DNA of 64,000 nucleotides from Halobellus rarus (GCF_024494595.1 NZ_JANHDI010000010.1:62001-126000); one strand, 5' to 3'. Positions 16,505 to 25,532 are shown, counted from the stretch's first letter. Numbers and translations: made by a program. Notes: generated by a model from the letters alone, not told the origin.

Positions 16505-17671
16505 ATGGAGTTCGACATCGTCGGTCCCGACGCCATCGCCGAGGGGTCGGCGACCGACGCGTACTTCGATCGGACGGAGACGACGCTCCGCCACGCCGAG
16601 CGGAACCCCCACGTCGTCGCCGAGGTGACCGCCGACCAGTTCCCCGACGGCGACTTCGAGCTGCTGGCGGGCGTGAAAGACGCCGCAGCGCTTCTGGAGG
16701 GCCGCGACGTCGACGTCGACGCCGTCCCGCCGGGGCGGCTGTTCGACGGCGGTCCCGTGATGCGGATCGAGGGCGATTACCTGGCGTTCGCCCGGCTGGA
16801 AACGTCGCTTCTGGGCTTTCTCTCGCACGCCTCGGGCGTCGCGACCGCCGCCCTCGACGTCAGGGTGGCGGCGCCGGAGTCGACGGTGCTCTCGTTCGGC
16901 GCGCGCCACGTTCACCCGTCCATCGCGGCGATGATCGAACGGGGCGCGCTCGTCGCCGGCCTCGACGGGTTCTCGCACGTCGCCGCCGGCGAGGTCATCG
17001 GCCGGGAGGCGGGCGGGACGATGCCGCACGCGCTGCTCATCTGTTTCGGCCGCGGGAACCAAGAGCAGGCCTGGCGGGCGTTCGACGAGGCGGTCGACGA
17101 AGACGTTCCCCGAGTAGCGCTGTGTGACACCTACTCCGACGAGGCCGACGAGGCCCTCCGCGCCGCGGAGGCGCTCGGCGACCGACTCGACAGCGTCCGA
17201 CTCGACACGACCGGTTCGCGACGGGGAGACTTCCGACACATACTCAGAGAGGTTCGGTGGACGCTCGACGCGCACGGACACGAGGACGTCGACATCTTCG
17301 CGTCCGGGGGGCTCGGCCCCGCGGAGCTACGCGAGCTCCGCGACGTCGCCGACGGCTTCGGCGTCGGGGGCCACGTCTCCAACGCCGACCCCGTCGACTT
17401 CGCGCTCGACATCGTGGAGGTCGACGGGGAACCGGCGGCCAAGCGCGGCAAGCTCACCGGCGCGAAGCAGAGTTACCGGACGGCCGACGGCGGCCACCAC
17501 GTCGGACTGCGGGACCGCGCGGGGCCGGAGAACGGCGAGGCGCTGCTGCGGCCGCTCGTCCGAGACGGAGAAATCGTCGACGACGTCGATCTCGGCATCG
17601 ACGCGGCCGCCGAGCGGGCCGCCCGGGACGCGGAGCTGTGTGGGTACGGCGACGCCGACACCGGTGAGTAA
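16505..17671 (+). CDS. Nicotinate phosphoribosyltransferase
   Basis: The 388-residue type II phosphoribosyltransferase converts nicotinate and PRPP to nicotinate mononucleotide in NAD salvage. Family features include FARLETSLLGFLSHASGVAT, SFGARHVHPSIA (substrate-loop histidine), GTMPHALLICFG, LCDTYSDEADE, and the PRPP-binding strands VRLDTTGSRRGDF and IFASGGLGPAELREL. The ATG at 16505 directly follows a TATA element. The length fits archaeal members. The nicotinamidase-like gene at 14221-14802 would supply its substrate, although the two genes are on opposite strands. Confidence 0.93.
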   Translation: MEFDIVGPDAIAEGSATDAYFDRTETTLRHAERNPHVVAEVTADQFPDGDFELLAGVKDAAALLEGRDVDVDAVPPGRLFDGGPVMRIEGDYLAFARLETSLLGFLSHASGVATAALDVRVAAPESTVLSFGARHVHPSIAAMIERGALVAGLDGFSHVAAGEVIGREAGGTMPHALLICFGRGNQEQAWRAFDEAVDEDVPRVALCDTYSDEADEALRAAEALGDRLDSVRLDTTGSRRGDFRHILREVRWTLDAHGHEDVDIFASGGLGPAELRELRDVADGFGVGGHVSNADPVDFALDIVEVDGEPAAKRGKLTGAKQSYRTADGGHHVGLRDRAGPENGEALLRPLVRDGEIVDDVDLGIDAAAERAARDAELCGYGDADTGE

Positions 17672-17713
17672 CGGGTCGGTCTGAACGCGTATCGGACCGT
17701 TCGGGTCCGTCGC

Positions 17714-18316
17714 TTACAGTTCTTCGACGCTGCCGCCGTCGGCGCGCTCGCGGAATACCTGTCCGTCGAACAGCGTGACGGTCGTGTCGTCGTCCTGCCA
17801 CGCGAGCGGGGAGAGGCCGGCCTTCCGGCAGGCGTGCGTGAGGAATTGCTGTTCGTTCCAGCCGTTTTCGACCGGGATGGTCGGGTAGAGCCAGCCGTGG
17901 TCGTCACCGTTGTCGATCACGACCCCGTGTGTGCCCAGTTCGAGATCGTCAAGCGGGCTGTCGGTCTGGACGTAGTCGCAGACGACGCAGACCGAGATGG
18001 TGAGATTCGAGAGTTCGGGCTGTTCGATCTCCGAGCCACAGGAGTTCTCCGAGGCCGCCTGGATCGCCGCGTCGACGATGGCGTGTCCCAGTTGGTCGCT
18101 ACCGCGATAGGCCCCCGCACAGCCGCGGAGACGCCCGCGTCCGCGCGTCGATCGAATTCGGACGAACGCACCGGTGCGCGCGTAGAAGGCGTCGCGCATA
18201 CTTCCCGGCTGTTCGCGTTGACCGTGTAAAACGTACGATTCGACCGACTCACGCGCTAACTCGACCGCCCTCGCCCCATCGTCGTAGGTGAGACGAACGG
18301 TCTGCGCCTCGGACAT
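17714..18316 (-). CDS. AMMECR1 domain protein (TIGR00296 family)
   Basis: The 200-residue protein contains the family hallmark RLRGCAGAYRGS (LRGCxG-type motif), then HAIVDAAIQAASEN and HGVVIDNGDDHGWLYP. AMMECR1 proteins occur in archaea and eukaryotes. Their function is unsettled; some archaeal members sit beside MEMO1-like or radical SAM genes, which is not the case here. The ATG at 18316 gives MSEAQTVRLTYDDGAR. The gene diverges from the RNase P RNA gene. Confidence 0.9.
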   Translation of the reverse strand: MSEAQTVRLTYDDGARAVELARESVESYVLHGQREQPGSMRDAFYARTGAFVRIRSTRGRGRLRGCAGAYRGSDQLGHAIVDAAIQAASENSCGSEIEQPELSNLTISVCVVCDYVQTDSPLDDLELGTHGVVIDNGDDHGWLYPTIPVENGWNEQQFLTHACRKAGLSPLAWQDDDTTVTLFDGQVFRERADGGSVEEL

Positions 18317-18494
18317 ATCTCTGTGAAAGCCCTCCGCTGACTTGAACGCTTCCCTTCTATCTGCGGCGTATACGGCCCCAGAAGTCCGTTCGAGCGGTCC
18401 GATATGGTTTATGATGATACTTGAGGCTGTGTTCGTCCACGCGCACATCGACGGACACATCCCTCCTTTCTCCGCCCGCGAATCGAACGACCGA

Positions 18495-18506
18495 ACGCCT
18501 TATTGG
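18495..18506 (+). promoter_or_regulatory. rnpB: Probable promoter of RNase P RNA
   Basis: ACGCCTTATTGG lies about 28-30 bp upstream of the inferred 5' end of the RNase P RNA (near 18530), the expected TATA distance. Confidence 0.45.
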
Positions 18507-18532
18507 ACACTATCGCCTCGAATCGAACGGCA

Positions 18533-18968
18533 GAGAGAGCTCGGCTCCCGTCGGTCCACCCCGGACTGACGAGGAAAGTCCCCCCACCGTCCGGACGGGT
18601 GACCGGGCGCAAGCCCGGAGTCGGAGACGACTGGCTCTGGAACAGAGACGAGACCCCTCGACCCGACCGATGAGACGCGAGCGGCGGATTCCGCCGCCGG
18701 CGCTCGCGGGGCGACCCGCGAGCGCGCGAACCGACCCGCGAGGGGAGGGAGTTGACCCGTCGAGGGCAGCGCAGTCGCAACGCGACCGCAGAAAGTGAGC
18801 GGCGTCAGCCGCGAACGGCGCAGTCGCGACACGACCGCCGACGGTCGAGAACGGATGGAACGGCGAATCCTCACCGGTGCAAGTCCGCGCCGCCAAGGTA
18901 GTCCGGACAGGGCGCGGCCGCTCAGCCGAATGCCGAGACGAACAGAAGGGGGCTTACTCCTCTCAGCC
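18533..18968 (+). ncRNA. rnpB: RNase P RNA (archaeal type A)
   Basis: Universal RNase P RNA blocks are present in order. GAGGAAAGTCC (conserved region I) is at 18571-18581. ACCGGGCGCAAGCCCGG (P-stem with a GCAA loop) is at 18602-18618, followed by CTGGAACAGAGACGAGACC. The 3' conserved region AACAGAAGGGGGCTTAC is at 18941-18957 and would pair back to region I as helix P4. Length near 435 nt suits haloarchaea. The ends are approximate, set by a possible P1 pairing of GAGAG near 18535 with CTCTC near 18963. The RNA cleaves 5' leaders of pre-tRNAs with Rpp proteins. Confidence 0.88.
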
Positions 18969-19070
18969 GCTTCGGACGCCCGAGCGACGGCTACGATTGG
19001 ATGACAACGGAGAGATGCGTCTCCGGCGCGTTGCCGAACCTTCTTGTTCGTCAGCGTTCTCGGAGCGGCT

Positions 19071-20171
19071 ATGTCGAACCGGTCGCGTCGACTCGCCGCC
19101 GCCTCGCTGGCGCTCCTGCTCGCGCTCTCGGGGTGCGTCGGGCCAGTGATCGACTTCCCCTCGCCGACGACGGTCGAGGGAGGATCACAGGAGACGCCGG
19201 GAGAGCGCGGGACGGAGACGGCTCCCCGGACCACATCGGGGGCGTCGATCGACGGAGAGACGCCGACGGCCACAGCCGTTCCCGACGCGACGAACCCGTG
19301 GGGGACGGAACCGATCGTCGTCGCCGTCCGCGACACCGCGGGGACGGGGAGGGAGTGGACGCCCCTCGTCCGGGAGGCGACCGAGTTCTGGGAGTCCAAC
19401 GCGGAGCGCTTCGCGGGCTTCCCGGTCGACTACGAGGTCCGACCCGACGCCTCGGATCCCGATCTGATCGTCGAGTTCGTCGACGAGGTGCCAGAGTGCG
19501 ACGGAGCGACGGATGCGGCAGGCTGTGCGCCCCTGATCGAGGATCGACGACAGATCGATCGCCCGCAGACGGTGTCCGTCAAGACGGGCTTTTCGGACGA
19601 ATCGACCGTGCTGGTGACCGAACACGAACTCGGACACACGCTCGGGCTCACGCACGACGACGCGCCGGCGGACGTGATGGCCAGCCGCTCGGTCCTCTAC
19701 ACGGAACCGCAACCGAACGCGACCGAGCGAGCGTTCCCGTGGGACGACGCCGAGTTCACCGTCTACGTCGACACCGCGAACGCGTCGGACCCCGAGGAGG
19801 CGCGCCAGCAGATCGATCACGCGCTGGAGCACTACGAGGACGGGGCGGAAGGGATGCCGACGAACCTCTCGTTCACGACCGTCGGCGACCCCGAAGAGGC
19901 CGAGATCGTCGTTCGGTCGGTCGAGACGTCGCCGTGCGGTGAGGGTGCCGCCTCCTGCGGTGCGACCGCCGGAACGGACACCGACGGCGACGGGGAGATC
20001 GAGACGTACTCGCGCCTGCGGATCTCGCTCGTCGACCTCGACACCGACGCCGTCGCGTGGCACGTCGGCTACTGGCTGGCGTACGGGTTCGGAGCCGAAG
20101 ACGACGCCGAAAAGCCGCCGCCGTTCCGCGACGCTTCCTACGATGACCGTCGCAGCGAGTGGTGGGAGTGA
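19071..20171 (+). CDS. Secreted lipoprotein, matrixin-like metalloprotease
   Basis: The 366-residue protein has a signal with lipobox LLLALSGCVGP (Cys near 23) and a Thr/Pro-rich spacer. The motif EHELGHTLGLTHDDAP near residue 184 is the extended HExxHxxGxxH zinc site of matrixins and other metzincins. A methionine follows in VMASRSV, where a Met-turn is expected. The N-terminal part of the domain contains TEFWESNAERFAGF. The C-terminal 150 residues form a second domain without a family I recognise. It is probably a surface-anchored protease. The ATG at 19071 opens the signal peptide. Confidence 0.85.
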   Translation: MSNRSRRLAAASLALLLALSGCVGPVIDFPSPTTVEGGSQETPGERGTETAPRTTSGASIDGETPTATAVPDATNPWGTEPIVVAVRDTAGTGREWTPLVREATEFWESNAERFAGFPVDYEVRPDASDPDLIVEFVDEVPECDGATDAAGCAPLIEDRRQIDRPQTVSVKTGFSDESTVLVTEHELGHTLGLTHDDAPADVMASRSVLYTEPQPNATERAFPWDDAEFTVYVDTANASDPEEARQQIDHALEHYEDGAEGMPTNLSFTTVGDPEEAEIVVRSVETSPCGEGAASCGATAGTDTDGDGEIETYSRLRISLVDLDTDAVAWHVGYWLAYGFGAEDDAEKPPPFRDASYDDRRSEWWE

Positions 20172-20320
20172 GCCCAGCGAGAGAAGCAGCGCGTCGCGGT
20201 GGGCGGAGGGAGGAAGTGTTGTCAGTGGGCGACAGTGAGCGGGGACGCGACGATACGGGTCGGGCGAGACGGGCGGACATCACCGGCGGATTCTTTTTCC
20301 TCGGGAACGAACGTCCGAGT

Positions 20321-20653
20321 ATGACGGGGAACAGCAACGTCGGCGGCGACACCGCACTGGAAACAGCGGGGTTCACCGCCGACGAACTGGCCGAAGCACT
20401 CGAAGCGGCGTTCGAGGGCGACCCCGCGGAGTACCGCGTCGTCGCCCGGCAGGCGCGCGACCTCGCCGACGCCGGCATCGTCGCCGACGACCGGGGAGAG
20501 CCCCTCACGGTCGAGGAGGTCGTCCGCAATCTGGAGGACGCCCCCGACGAGTCGAGCGTCGCCGACCGCTGGAACTGGTGGCTGGGAGCGCTCGAGACGG
20601 CCTACGGCGGCTACCGCGAGTTCGAGGTCCGGGCTGTGCCGACAGAGGAGTAG
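20321..20653 (+). CDS. Conserved haloarchaeal hypothetical protein
   Basis: The 110-residue acidic protein starts MTGNSNVGGDTALETAGFTA. It contains a helix-rich middle, ADELAEALEAAFEGD and ARQARDLADAGIVADDRG, and a tryptophan cluster, RWNWWLGALE. No cysteine pairs or membrane segments are present. I cannot name the family. A T-rich TTCTTTTTCC, 30 bp upstream at 20291-20300, could serve as its promoter. The frame stays open further upstream but lacks matching codon pattern. Confidence 0.7.
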   Translation: MTGNSNVGGDTALETAGFTADELAEALEAAFEGDPAEYRVVARQARDLADAGIVADDRGEPLTVEEVVRNLEDAPDESSVADRWNWWLGALETAYGGYREFEVRAVPTEE

Positions 20654-20847
20654 TCTCGCGACGGCGAGAAAAGGCAGTTTGAGCCCGTCGCGGCGTCGGC
20701 ACACCGACGTGTGCGCCAGGGCGCGATTCTGCGACTCGCGCCGACGCGGGTCACACTATGTTGCTGCTTTCCTGAGCGTTGTTCTGCGCCCATCGAAGGT
20801 CCGCACCGTCGCGATTGGCGCGACGGGAGCGGAGAGACCGGAAGGAG

Positions 20848-22146
20848 TCAGTTCCCGACGGCCGTGGCCCGCTCGACGACGTCCTCGCTGTACAGTTCGA
20901 CCAGTTCCTCGTGTTGGTCCGGACGGTGTTCGTAGACGTCCTGGAACAGTTCGATGGGCGTCATCGCGGCCTGGTACGTCGCTTCGTCCCACATCCGGTC
21001 GGATTCGATGTCGATCTCGATGCCGTCGAGGCGGAGCGTGGCCGCGCGAGTCATCGCGATGGCGCCCTTGCCGGCTTCCTTCGCCGCCTCGAACTCCTCC
21101 ATCGAGTCGACGGCGTCGTCCAGACTCGGGATGTAGGCGGTGCGGTCGAGCAGTTCCTCTCGCAGTTCGTCCTCATCGACGTCGAGTTCCTCGTTGCCCA
21201 CGGTGAGGTGATAGCCGTCGGGCGTCTCGACGAGCGAGAGGTGGTCGCCGTCGTACACCTGTGCGTCCCCGGCGTCTTCGAGTTCGACTTCACGGCTTCC
21301 CAGATCGAGCAGCCAGCTTCCGGTCTTCGGTGGAAGCGGGGCCGTGTTGGCCTCTTCGACCTGCCCGGGGGTGAGCGACCAGATGCCGTTCATCCCCTTG
21401 GCCCGGTTCGCAGTCATCCGTTCGCGGTACCCCTCGACGTCGCGAATGTCGTCGTAGGGGCCGTCGACGGCGATACAGCCGGCGGCACTCGCCCCGCGCG
21501 AGGTGTTGTGACGGAGTTCCGGCCAGGCCGGGAGTTCGCCAGTCGGCGTCATTGCGCGCATGTCCTTGGTGTAGTCGACCTCACCGTCGACGAGGAGGAA
21601 CAGGCGTTCGAGGTTGTTCGAGGGCTTGCCCATCTCCTCGCGGAGATCGCCCATCGCCAGTTCGGCCGCGCCGCTCTCGACGATGACCGACATCGTGAGG
21701 CCTCCCTCTTCGAGGTCGTTCTCGGTCTCGACCCAGGTGATGGCTTCGTCGGCCTTCTTCCAGTCGTCGATGTCGCCGACTTCGGGGATGACGAAGCCGT
21801 CGATGTGTTCTGCGGCGCCGCCCGCTGGGTCGGTGATCGTGAGCATCTGCTGGAGCCCCTGATACCGGGTGGCGGGGCGGTCGCGGTGCCACACGACGCG
21901 TGGGTGGATCTCACCGGGGAAGTCCGCGCCGTGTTCGGCGACTGCCTCGACGATGTTCTCGGCGCCCTCCTCGCGCATCGAGGGCGCGGTGGCGTCTTCG
22001 TTGTCGGGGACCCAGACGTCCGGTGCCTGGAGTCCACGCAGCGTTGCGGCTCCTTCGAGCATCTTCGCGCTGTTGTCTTCGCCCTCGACCGCCGTCGGCG
22101 AGGTGAAGAACGTCCGCACGAACTGCCTGTCGTGTCTTCGTTCCAT
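20848..22146 (-). CDS. aceB: Malate synthase (haloarchaeal AceB type)
   Basis: The 432-residue protein condenses glyoxylate and acetyl-CoA to malate in the glyoxylate shunt. It matches my memory of the short haloarchaeal malate synthase first described in Haloferax, which differs from bacterial A and G types. It starts MERRHDRQFVRTFFTSPTAV and carries VWVPDNEDATAPSMREEGAE (CitE/HpcH-like barrel strand), VIPEVGDIDDWKKADEAITW, and the acidic metal residues of that fold. It lies downstream of aceA on the same strand, separated by 146 bp that contain a long hairpin. Co-regulation on acetate is expected from the pathway. Confidence 0.93.
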   Translation of the reverse strand: MERRHDRQFVRTFFTSPTAVEGEDNSAKMLEGAATLRGLQAPDVWVPDNEDATAPSMREEGAENIVEAVAEHGADFPGEIHPRVVWHRDRPATRYQGLQQMLTITDPAGGAAEHIDGFVIPEVGDIDDWKKADEAITWVETENDLEEGGLTMSVIVESGAAELAMGDLREEMGKPSNNLERLFLLVDGEVDYTKDMRAMTPTGELPAWPELRHNTSRGASAAGCIAVDGPYDDIRDVEGYRERMTANRAKGMNGIWSLTPGQVEEANTAPLPPKTGSWLLDLGSREVELEDAGDAQVYDGDHLSLVETPDGYHLTVGNEELDVDEDELREELLDRTAYIPSLDDAVDSMEEFEAAKEAGKGAIAMTRAATLRLDGIEIDIESDRMWDEATYQAAMTPIELFQDVYEHRPDQHEELVELYSEDVVERATAVGN

Positions 22147-22225
22147 AATCGTGGGGTGGGTGAATATCTGTGGAGGGTGCTATCGGGTCGTCAGAGAGAC
22201 CGGCGGATGTACTGATCCGTCCAAA

Positions 22226-22290
22226 CTGTCGGAGTGCGTGAGAAGCGTCGGCACTCCGAAGTGCCGAAGTCATTCACGCCCGTCCGACAG
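22226..22290 (-). terminator. Two-part hairpin between aceA and aceB
   Basis: The intercistronic DNA forms CTGTCGGA (22226-22233) with TCCGACAG (22283-22290), an inner CGTGA/TCACG, and a tip stem CGGCACT/AGTGCCG (22249-22255 with 22260-22266) around CCGA. It begins two bases after the aceA stop. It could terminate aceA transcripts, stabilise their 3' end, or bind a regulator. No long T-run follows on the minus strand, so a classic terminator is not certain. Confidence 0.55.
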
Positions 22291-22292
22291 GA

Positions 22293-23324
22293 TCAGTCGT
22301 CGGACTGGAGCGGTTCGGACTCTTCCTCGGTGAAGCCTGCGCTGGACTCCATCCGGCGCTGGGCCTCGGGGTCGAACTCGGTCTCGATGTCCTGGAACCG
22401 AGAGACGAACGAGAGTTCGTGGTGGGACTCGGTCTCGTGACCGAGATACCGGTCTTCGAGTTCGATCTGGGCCTGCTCGTCGCCTTCGGCCAGTCGCTCG
22501 AAGTCTTCGTAGACGCTGTGGGCGCCCGAGTGCAGGCCGAAGAGCGTGATGAAGATGTACTTGTAACCCAGTTCGCCGAGTTCCCGGAACGTCAGCGGAT
22601 CTTCCTCTTCGGACCACGCGAACGACGAGGAGTAGTTGAACGCAAGGTCGAGGTCGGGGTGCGTCTCGTGGATCGTCTCGGCGTAGTTGATGGCGTCCTC
22701 GCGGCTCGGGTCCGGCATCTCGGGCCAGACCAGGTCGGCCCCGGCGTCGGCGTAGATGCGCCCGCGTTCGAGGTGTTCCTCCCAGTCGCCGTTGGCCGAG
22801 CCGTAGGCGTCGGTCCGGGCGATAATGACGGTGTCGTCGCACTGCTTCGCGTCGACGGCGGCCTCGAAACGTGAGCGGGCGGTCTCGCGGTCCTCGATCT
22901 GCTTGCCCGCGATGTGGCCGCAGCGCTTCGGCGAGGTCTGGTCCTCGATGTGGATGGCGGCGACGCCGGCCTTCTCGTACTCCCGAACGGCCCGGCGGAC
23001 GTTGTGGACGCCGCCGTAACCGGTGTCACAGTCGGCGATGACGGGGAGCGTGGTCGACTCGACAATTCGCTTCGCGTTCTCGACCATCTCGGACATCGTC
23101 ACCATCTCCAGGTCCGGGAAACCGAACTGGCCGAGGACGGTGGAGTACCCAGACATATAGGCGGCGTCGAGGCCGGCCATCTCAGCGAGACGGGCATCGA
23201 GCGCGTGATAGATGCCCGGCGCGAAGGTGAACGTCTGCTCGTCGAGCATCTCGCGGAACTCGCGGGCCGCAGGGTTGTCGAGGTCCTCGCGGATATAGGG
23301 ATCAGACGGAATATCGAGCGGCAT
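22293..23324 (-). CDS. aceA: Isocitrate lyase
   Basis: The 343-residue PEP-mutase-superfamily enzyme splits isocitrate into glyoxylate and succinate. The active-site loop [13 protein letters not shown] (catalytic Cys near 125) is intact. Other barrel motifs are [34 protein letters not shown] and [12 protein letters not shown]. The ATG at 23324 gives [14 protein letters not shown]. The preceding 136-residue frame ends one base before it, which suggests translational coupling. Together with aceB this completes the glyoxylate bypass. Confidence 0.96.
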   Translation of the reverse strand: MPLDIPSDPYIREDLDNPAAREFREMLDEQTFTFAPGIYHALDARLAEMAGLDAAYMSGYSTVLGQFGFPDLEMVTMSEMVENAKRIVESTTLPVIADCDTGYGGVHNVRRAVREYEKAGVAAIHIEDQTSPKRCGHIAGKQIEDRETARSRFEAAVDAKQCDDTVIIARTDAYGSANGDWEEHLERGRIYADAGADLVWPEMPDPSREDAINYAETIHETHPDLDLAFNYSSSFAWSEEEDPLTFRELGELGYKYIFITLFGLHSGAHSVYEDFERLAEGDEQAQIELEDRYLGHETESHHELSFVSRFQDIETEFDPEAQRRMESSAGFTEEESEPLQSDD

Positions 23325-23325
23325 C

Positions 23326-23736
23326 TCAGCGGCCCTCCTGCGTCGTCGAGCGGCTGTCGGTTGTCGTGCGAGTCGTCTGCGTGTCGGTCGACGCATCAAT
23401 ATGTCGTGTCATCGAATCTGATCGAGAGTTTGAGTCGGATCGGTCGGTCGTCTCGCGAGTCTCAGAACGTAGCGTAGTCGACGTCGGCTGGCCGTCCTGG
23501 ATCCCGCGGAGATCGGGGACCAGCGGCGCGTCGCGTTCGTCCTCGGCACGGGGGTACTGAGGTATCGATTGGGCCGTGCGGGTCGTCGTCTCGATTGACG
23601 TCGGCTGGCCGTCCTGGATCCTACGGAGGTCGGGGACCAGCGGCGCATCGCGCTCGGCGTCGGTTCGAGGGGCGTTCGTGGTCGGTGATCGGTTCCGTTC
23701 GTCGGTCGTCGTCTCGTGCTCGTTCGAGCGTGTCAT
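23326..23736 (-). CDS. Disordered repeat protein upstream of isocitrate lyase (136 aa)
   Basis: The frame starts [18 protein letters not shown] and is rich in Thr, Ser, Arg and Asp with no hydrophobic core. It contains the motif [20 protein letters not shown] twice, 39 residues apart. Between the two copies the underlying DNA differs at mostly synonymous positions (four silent changes to one replacement in the 20-codon core), which argues for selection on the protein. Its stop lies one base before the aceA ATG, so it is likely translated with aceA. I know no family. A regulator, carrier or enzyme-tethering peptide are open possibilities. Alternatively the stretch is a long untranslated leader. 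Confidence 0.55.
   Translation of the reverse strand: MTRSNEHETTTDERNRSPTTNAPRTDAERDAPLVPDLRRIQDGQPTSIETTTRTAQSIPQYPRAEDERDAPLVPDLRGIQDGQPTSTTLRSETRETTDRSDSNSRSDSMTRHIDASTDTQTTRTTTDSRSTTQEGR
23480..23539. repeat. 60-bp direct repeat, copy A
   Basis: This copy begins GACGTCGGCTGGCCGTCCTG and encodes the second 20-residue motif of the 136-residue protein on the minus strand. Its partner lies 117 bp away at 23597-23656, exactly 39 codons. Confidence 0.9.
23597..23656. repeat. 60-bp direct repeat, copy B
   Basis: Partner of 23480-23539, encoding the first motif copy. The first 24 bases are identical; later differences fall mostly in third codon positions of the minus-strand frame. Confidence 0.9.
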
Positions 23737-24147
23737 GTCGGTGGATTCGGGGGTTGTGTCGGCGAGTTCGGTCGTCTGTTGCGGTCCAAAGAGGCGTGCT
23801 CCGGATTGGAGTGAGAGATCCCGGAACTGGGTACGTGTTTCATCGTTCAGCGCTCGATGTATCGTGACTGGTGGCAGGAAATAAATATTATGATTTATAA
23901 TGATAATATTCTATAATGAGTTTATCCAGTGCAATTGAATATGAGGAATATAATTGGGTGGTGTTCTCTAGCATAGTGTGGGCGACAGCGACATCTGTCA
24001 TCGTCGACCGGGCATCGCAAGCCACCGACACACCGACGGCCGGGCCGTGAGCCACACACCGAACGAACAGGCAGTGAGGCTGCAGGTGTCCGAGCGGGCT
24101 ACCCGAAAGCGACGAGGCCAAACGGATGGCCTCTATAGAACCCGAAA
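23737..24147. other. AT-rich divergent intergenic region
   Basis: About 410 bp between the aceA-side genes (minus) and the beta-CASP gene (plus). The core at 23880-23960 is strikingly AT-rich for this genome and must hold the promoter of the minus-strand operon, leaving a leader of roughly 100-150 nt before 23736. No credible gene is seen. CTCTATAG at 24131-24138 is close to the beta-CASP start. Confidence 0.7.
23886..23908. promoter_or_regulatory. AT-rich near-palindrome, candidate operator/promoter of the aceA operon
   Basis: The 23-bp sequence begins TATTATGATT and ends ATGATAATA. Its arms match over nine of ten positions around a three-base centre. It overlaps the likely TATA region for leftward transcription towards aceA. 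A dimeric regulator site is plausible, but AT-rich sequence makes palindromes easier to find. Confidence 0.4.
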
Positions 24148-25380
24148 ATGGATATTCGCTTTCTCGGCGGAACGCGCGAGGTCGGCCGCAGCGCCATCCT
24201 CGTGAACGACCGCCTGCTGCTCGATTACGGGATGTTGACCGGAACCCCCCCACAGTTTCCGGTCGAAACGCCGGAACCGGAGGCGGTCGTCGTCAGTCAC
24301 GGCCACCTCGACCACGTCGGTGCGATTCCATCGCTGCTCTCCGGCGACCGCCGGCCACCGATCCACTGGACCCCACCGACCCGCGAACTGGCGTTGACGC
24401 TCGCTCGCGACACGCTCAAACTCCACGGCGGGACCTACGACTGCCCGTTTACCGAGGAGGAGGTCCGCCGGGTCACACAGGTCTCGGAGACGCACGGCTA
24501 CCGGGAGTCGTTCGAGGCAGCAGGCCACGAGGTGACGTTCTACAACGCCGGTCACATTCCCGGGAGCGCGCACGTCCTCGTCGACGACGGCGACACGCGG
24601 CTGTTCTACACCGCCGACTTCCACACCGAGGATCAGCGACTGGTGGCAGCCTCCACGGCCCGCCCCGACGCCGACGTCGTGATCTGCGAGAGCACGTACT
24701 CCGATGTCGAACACGACCCGCGCCAACGGATCGAAGGCCAGTTCGTCGAGAGCGTCCGCACGACAGTCTGGGAGGGTGGCACCGTGGTCGTACCCGCGTT
24801 CGCCATCGGCCGGACACAAGAGATGCTACTCGTCTGCGCCGCGAACGATATCGACTGCTACGCCGACGGAATGGGAACGCGAGTGACGAAGATGCTCCGG
24901 CAACACCCGTCGTTCGTGCGGGACGAGGAGGCCCTCCGACGAGCGAAGTCGAACGCCCGCTTCGTCACCGGCCGAGACGGACAGCGAAGGCGCATCGCGG
25001 CCCAGAACACGGTGATCGTCACGACCAGCGGGATGCTCTCAGGGGGGCCAGCGATGACCTACATCCCGGAGATTCGCTCGAATCCGACGAACAAGGTCAC
25101 GCTCACGGGGTACCAAGTCGAGGGGACGCCCGGACGCTCGTTGCTCGAGACGGGACGCGCGGAGATCGATGGTCGGGTGATGCCGGTTAGCGCGCGCGTC
25201 GAATGGTACGACTTCTCCGCACACGCAGATCGGCAGGGGCTGCTGGACCTCCTTGGGGAGTACGAGGGAGCCCAAATACTCGTCAACCACGGCGACCGGT
25301 GTGCGGCGTTCGCTGACGAACTCGCCACCGAGGGGTTCGATGCCTCGGCACCGAAACTGGGTCACGAAGTAGTCGTGTAA
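24148..25380 (+). CDS. Beta-CASP metallo-beta-lactamase fold hydrolase (RNase-like)
   Basis: The 410-residue protein has the zinc motif VSHGHLDHVGAIPSLL near residue 52, then NAGHIPGSAH, the metal aspartate in FYTADFHTED, and the beta-CASP part with ICESTYSD, VVPAFAIGRTQEMLL, TTSGMLSGGP and FSAHADRQGLLDLL. The set matches archaeal CPSF/RNase J-related nucleases and short single-domain beta-CASP proteins. No KH domain is present, unlike aCPSF1. RNA processing or decay is the likely role. The ATG at 24148 gives MDIRFLGGTREVGRS, the normal first strand. Confidence 0.92.
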   Translation: MDIRFLGGTREVGRSAILVNDRLLLDYGMLTGTPPQFPVETPEPEAVVVSHGHLDHVGAIPSLLSGDRRPPIHWTPPTRELALTLARDTLKLHGGTYDCPFTEEEVRRVTQVSETHGYRESFEAAGHEVTFYNAGHIPGSAHVLVDDGDTRLFYTADFHTEDQRLVAASTARPDADVVICESTYSDVEHDPRQRIEGQFVESVRTTVWEGGTVVVPAFAIGRTQEMLLVCAANDIDCYADGMGTRVTKMLRQHPSFVRDEEALRRAKSNARFVTGRDGQRRRIAAQNTVIVTTSGMLSGGPAMTYIPEIRSNPTNKVTLTGYQVEGTPGRSLLETGRAEIDGRVMPVSARVEWYDFSAHADRQGLLDLLGEYEGAQILVNHGDRCAAFADELATEGFDASAPKLGHEVVV

Positions 25381-25532
25381 CACACTGTCGGAGCGACGGT
25401 CAGCACCAACACCGAAAAAGACTTTCTCGTCGTTTCTGAGCCCTCTATCCCCTGTATCTGACCGGTTCGAGAGACACCCCTCCCACCGACCACGAGAATA
25501 CTTAACATAGTTCACACGAAAGATAATATACA

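Noticed and set aside
15011-17281. Minus-strand open frame of 756 codons antisense to the lipoprotein and nicotinate phosphoribosyltransferase genes
   Set aside because: Shadow of two well-supported plus-strand genes; no recognisable motifs.
18342-18569. Small plus-strand frame upstream of RNase P RNA
   Set aside because: It covers the promoter and 5' part of the RNase P RNA, has no conserved sequence and poor codon pattern.
20700-20765. Possible small RNA hairpins between the 20321 gene and aceB
   Set aside because: Short GC stems such as GTGTG/CACAC are present, but no promoter, no second copy and no clear structure support a gene.
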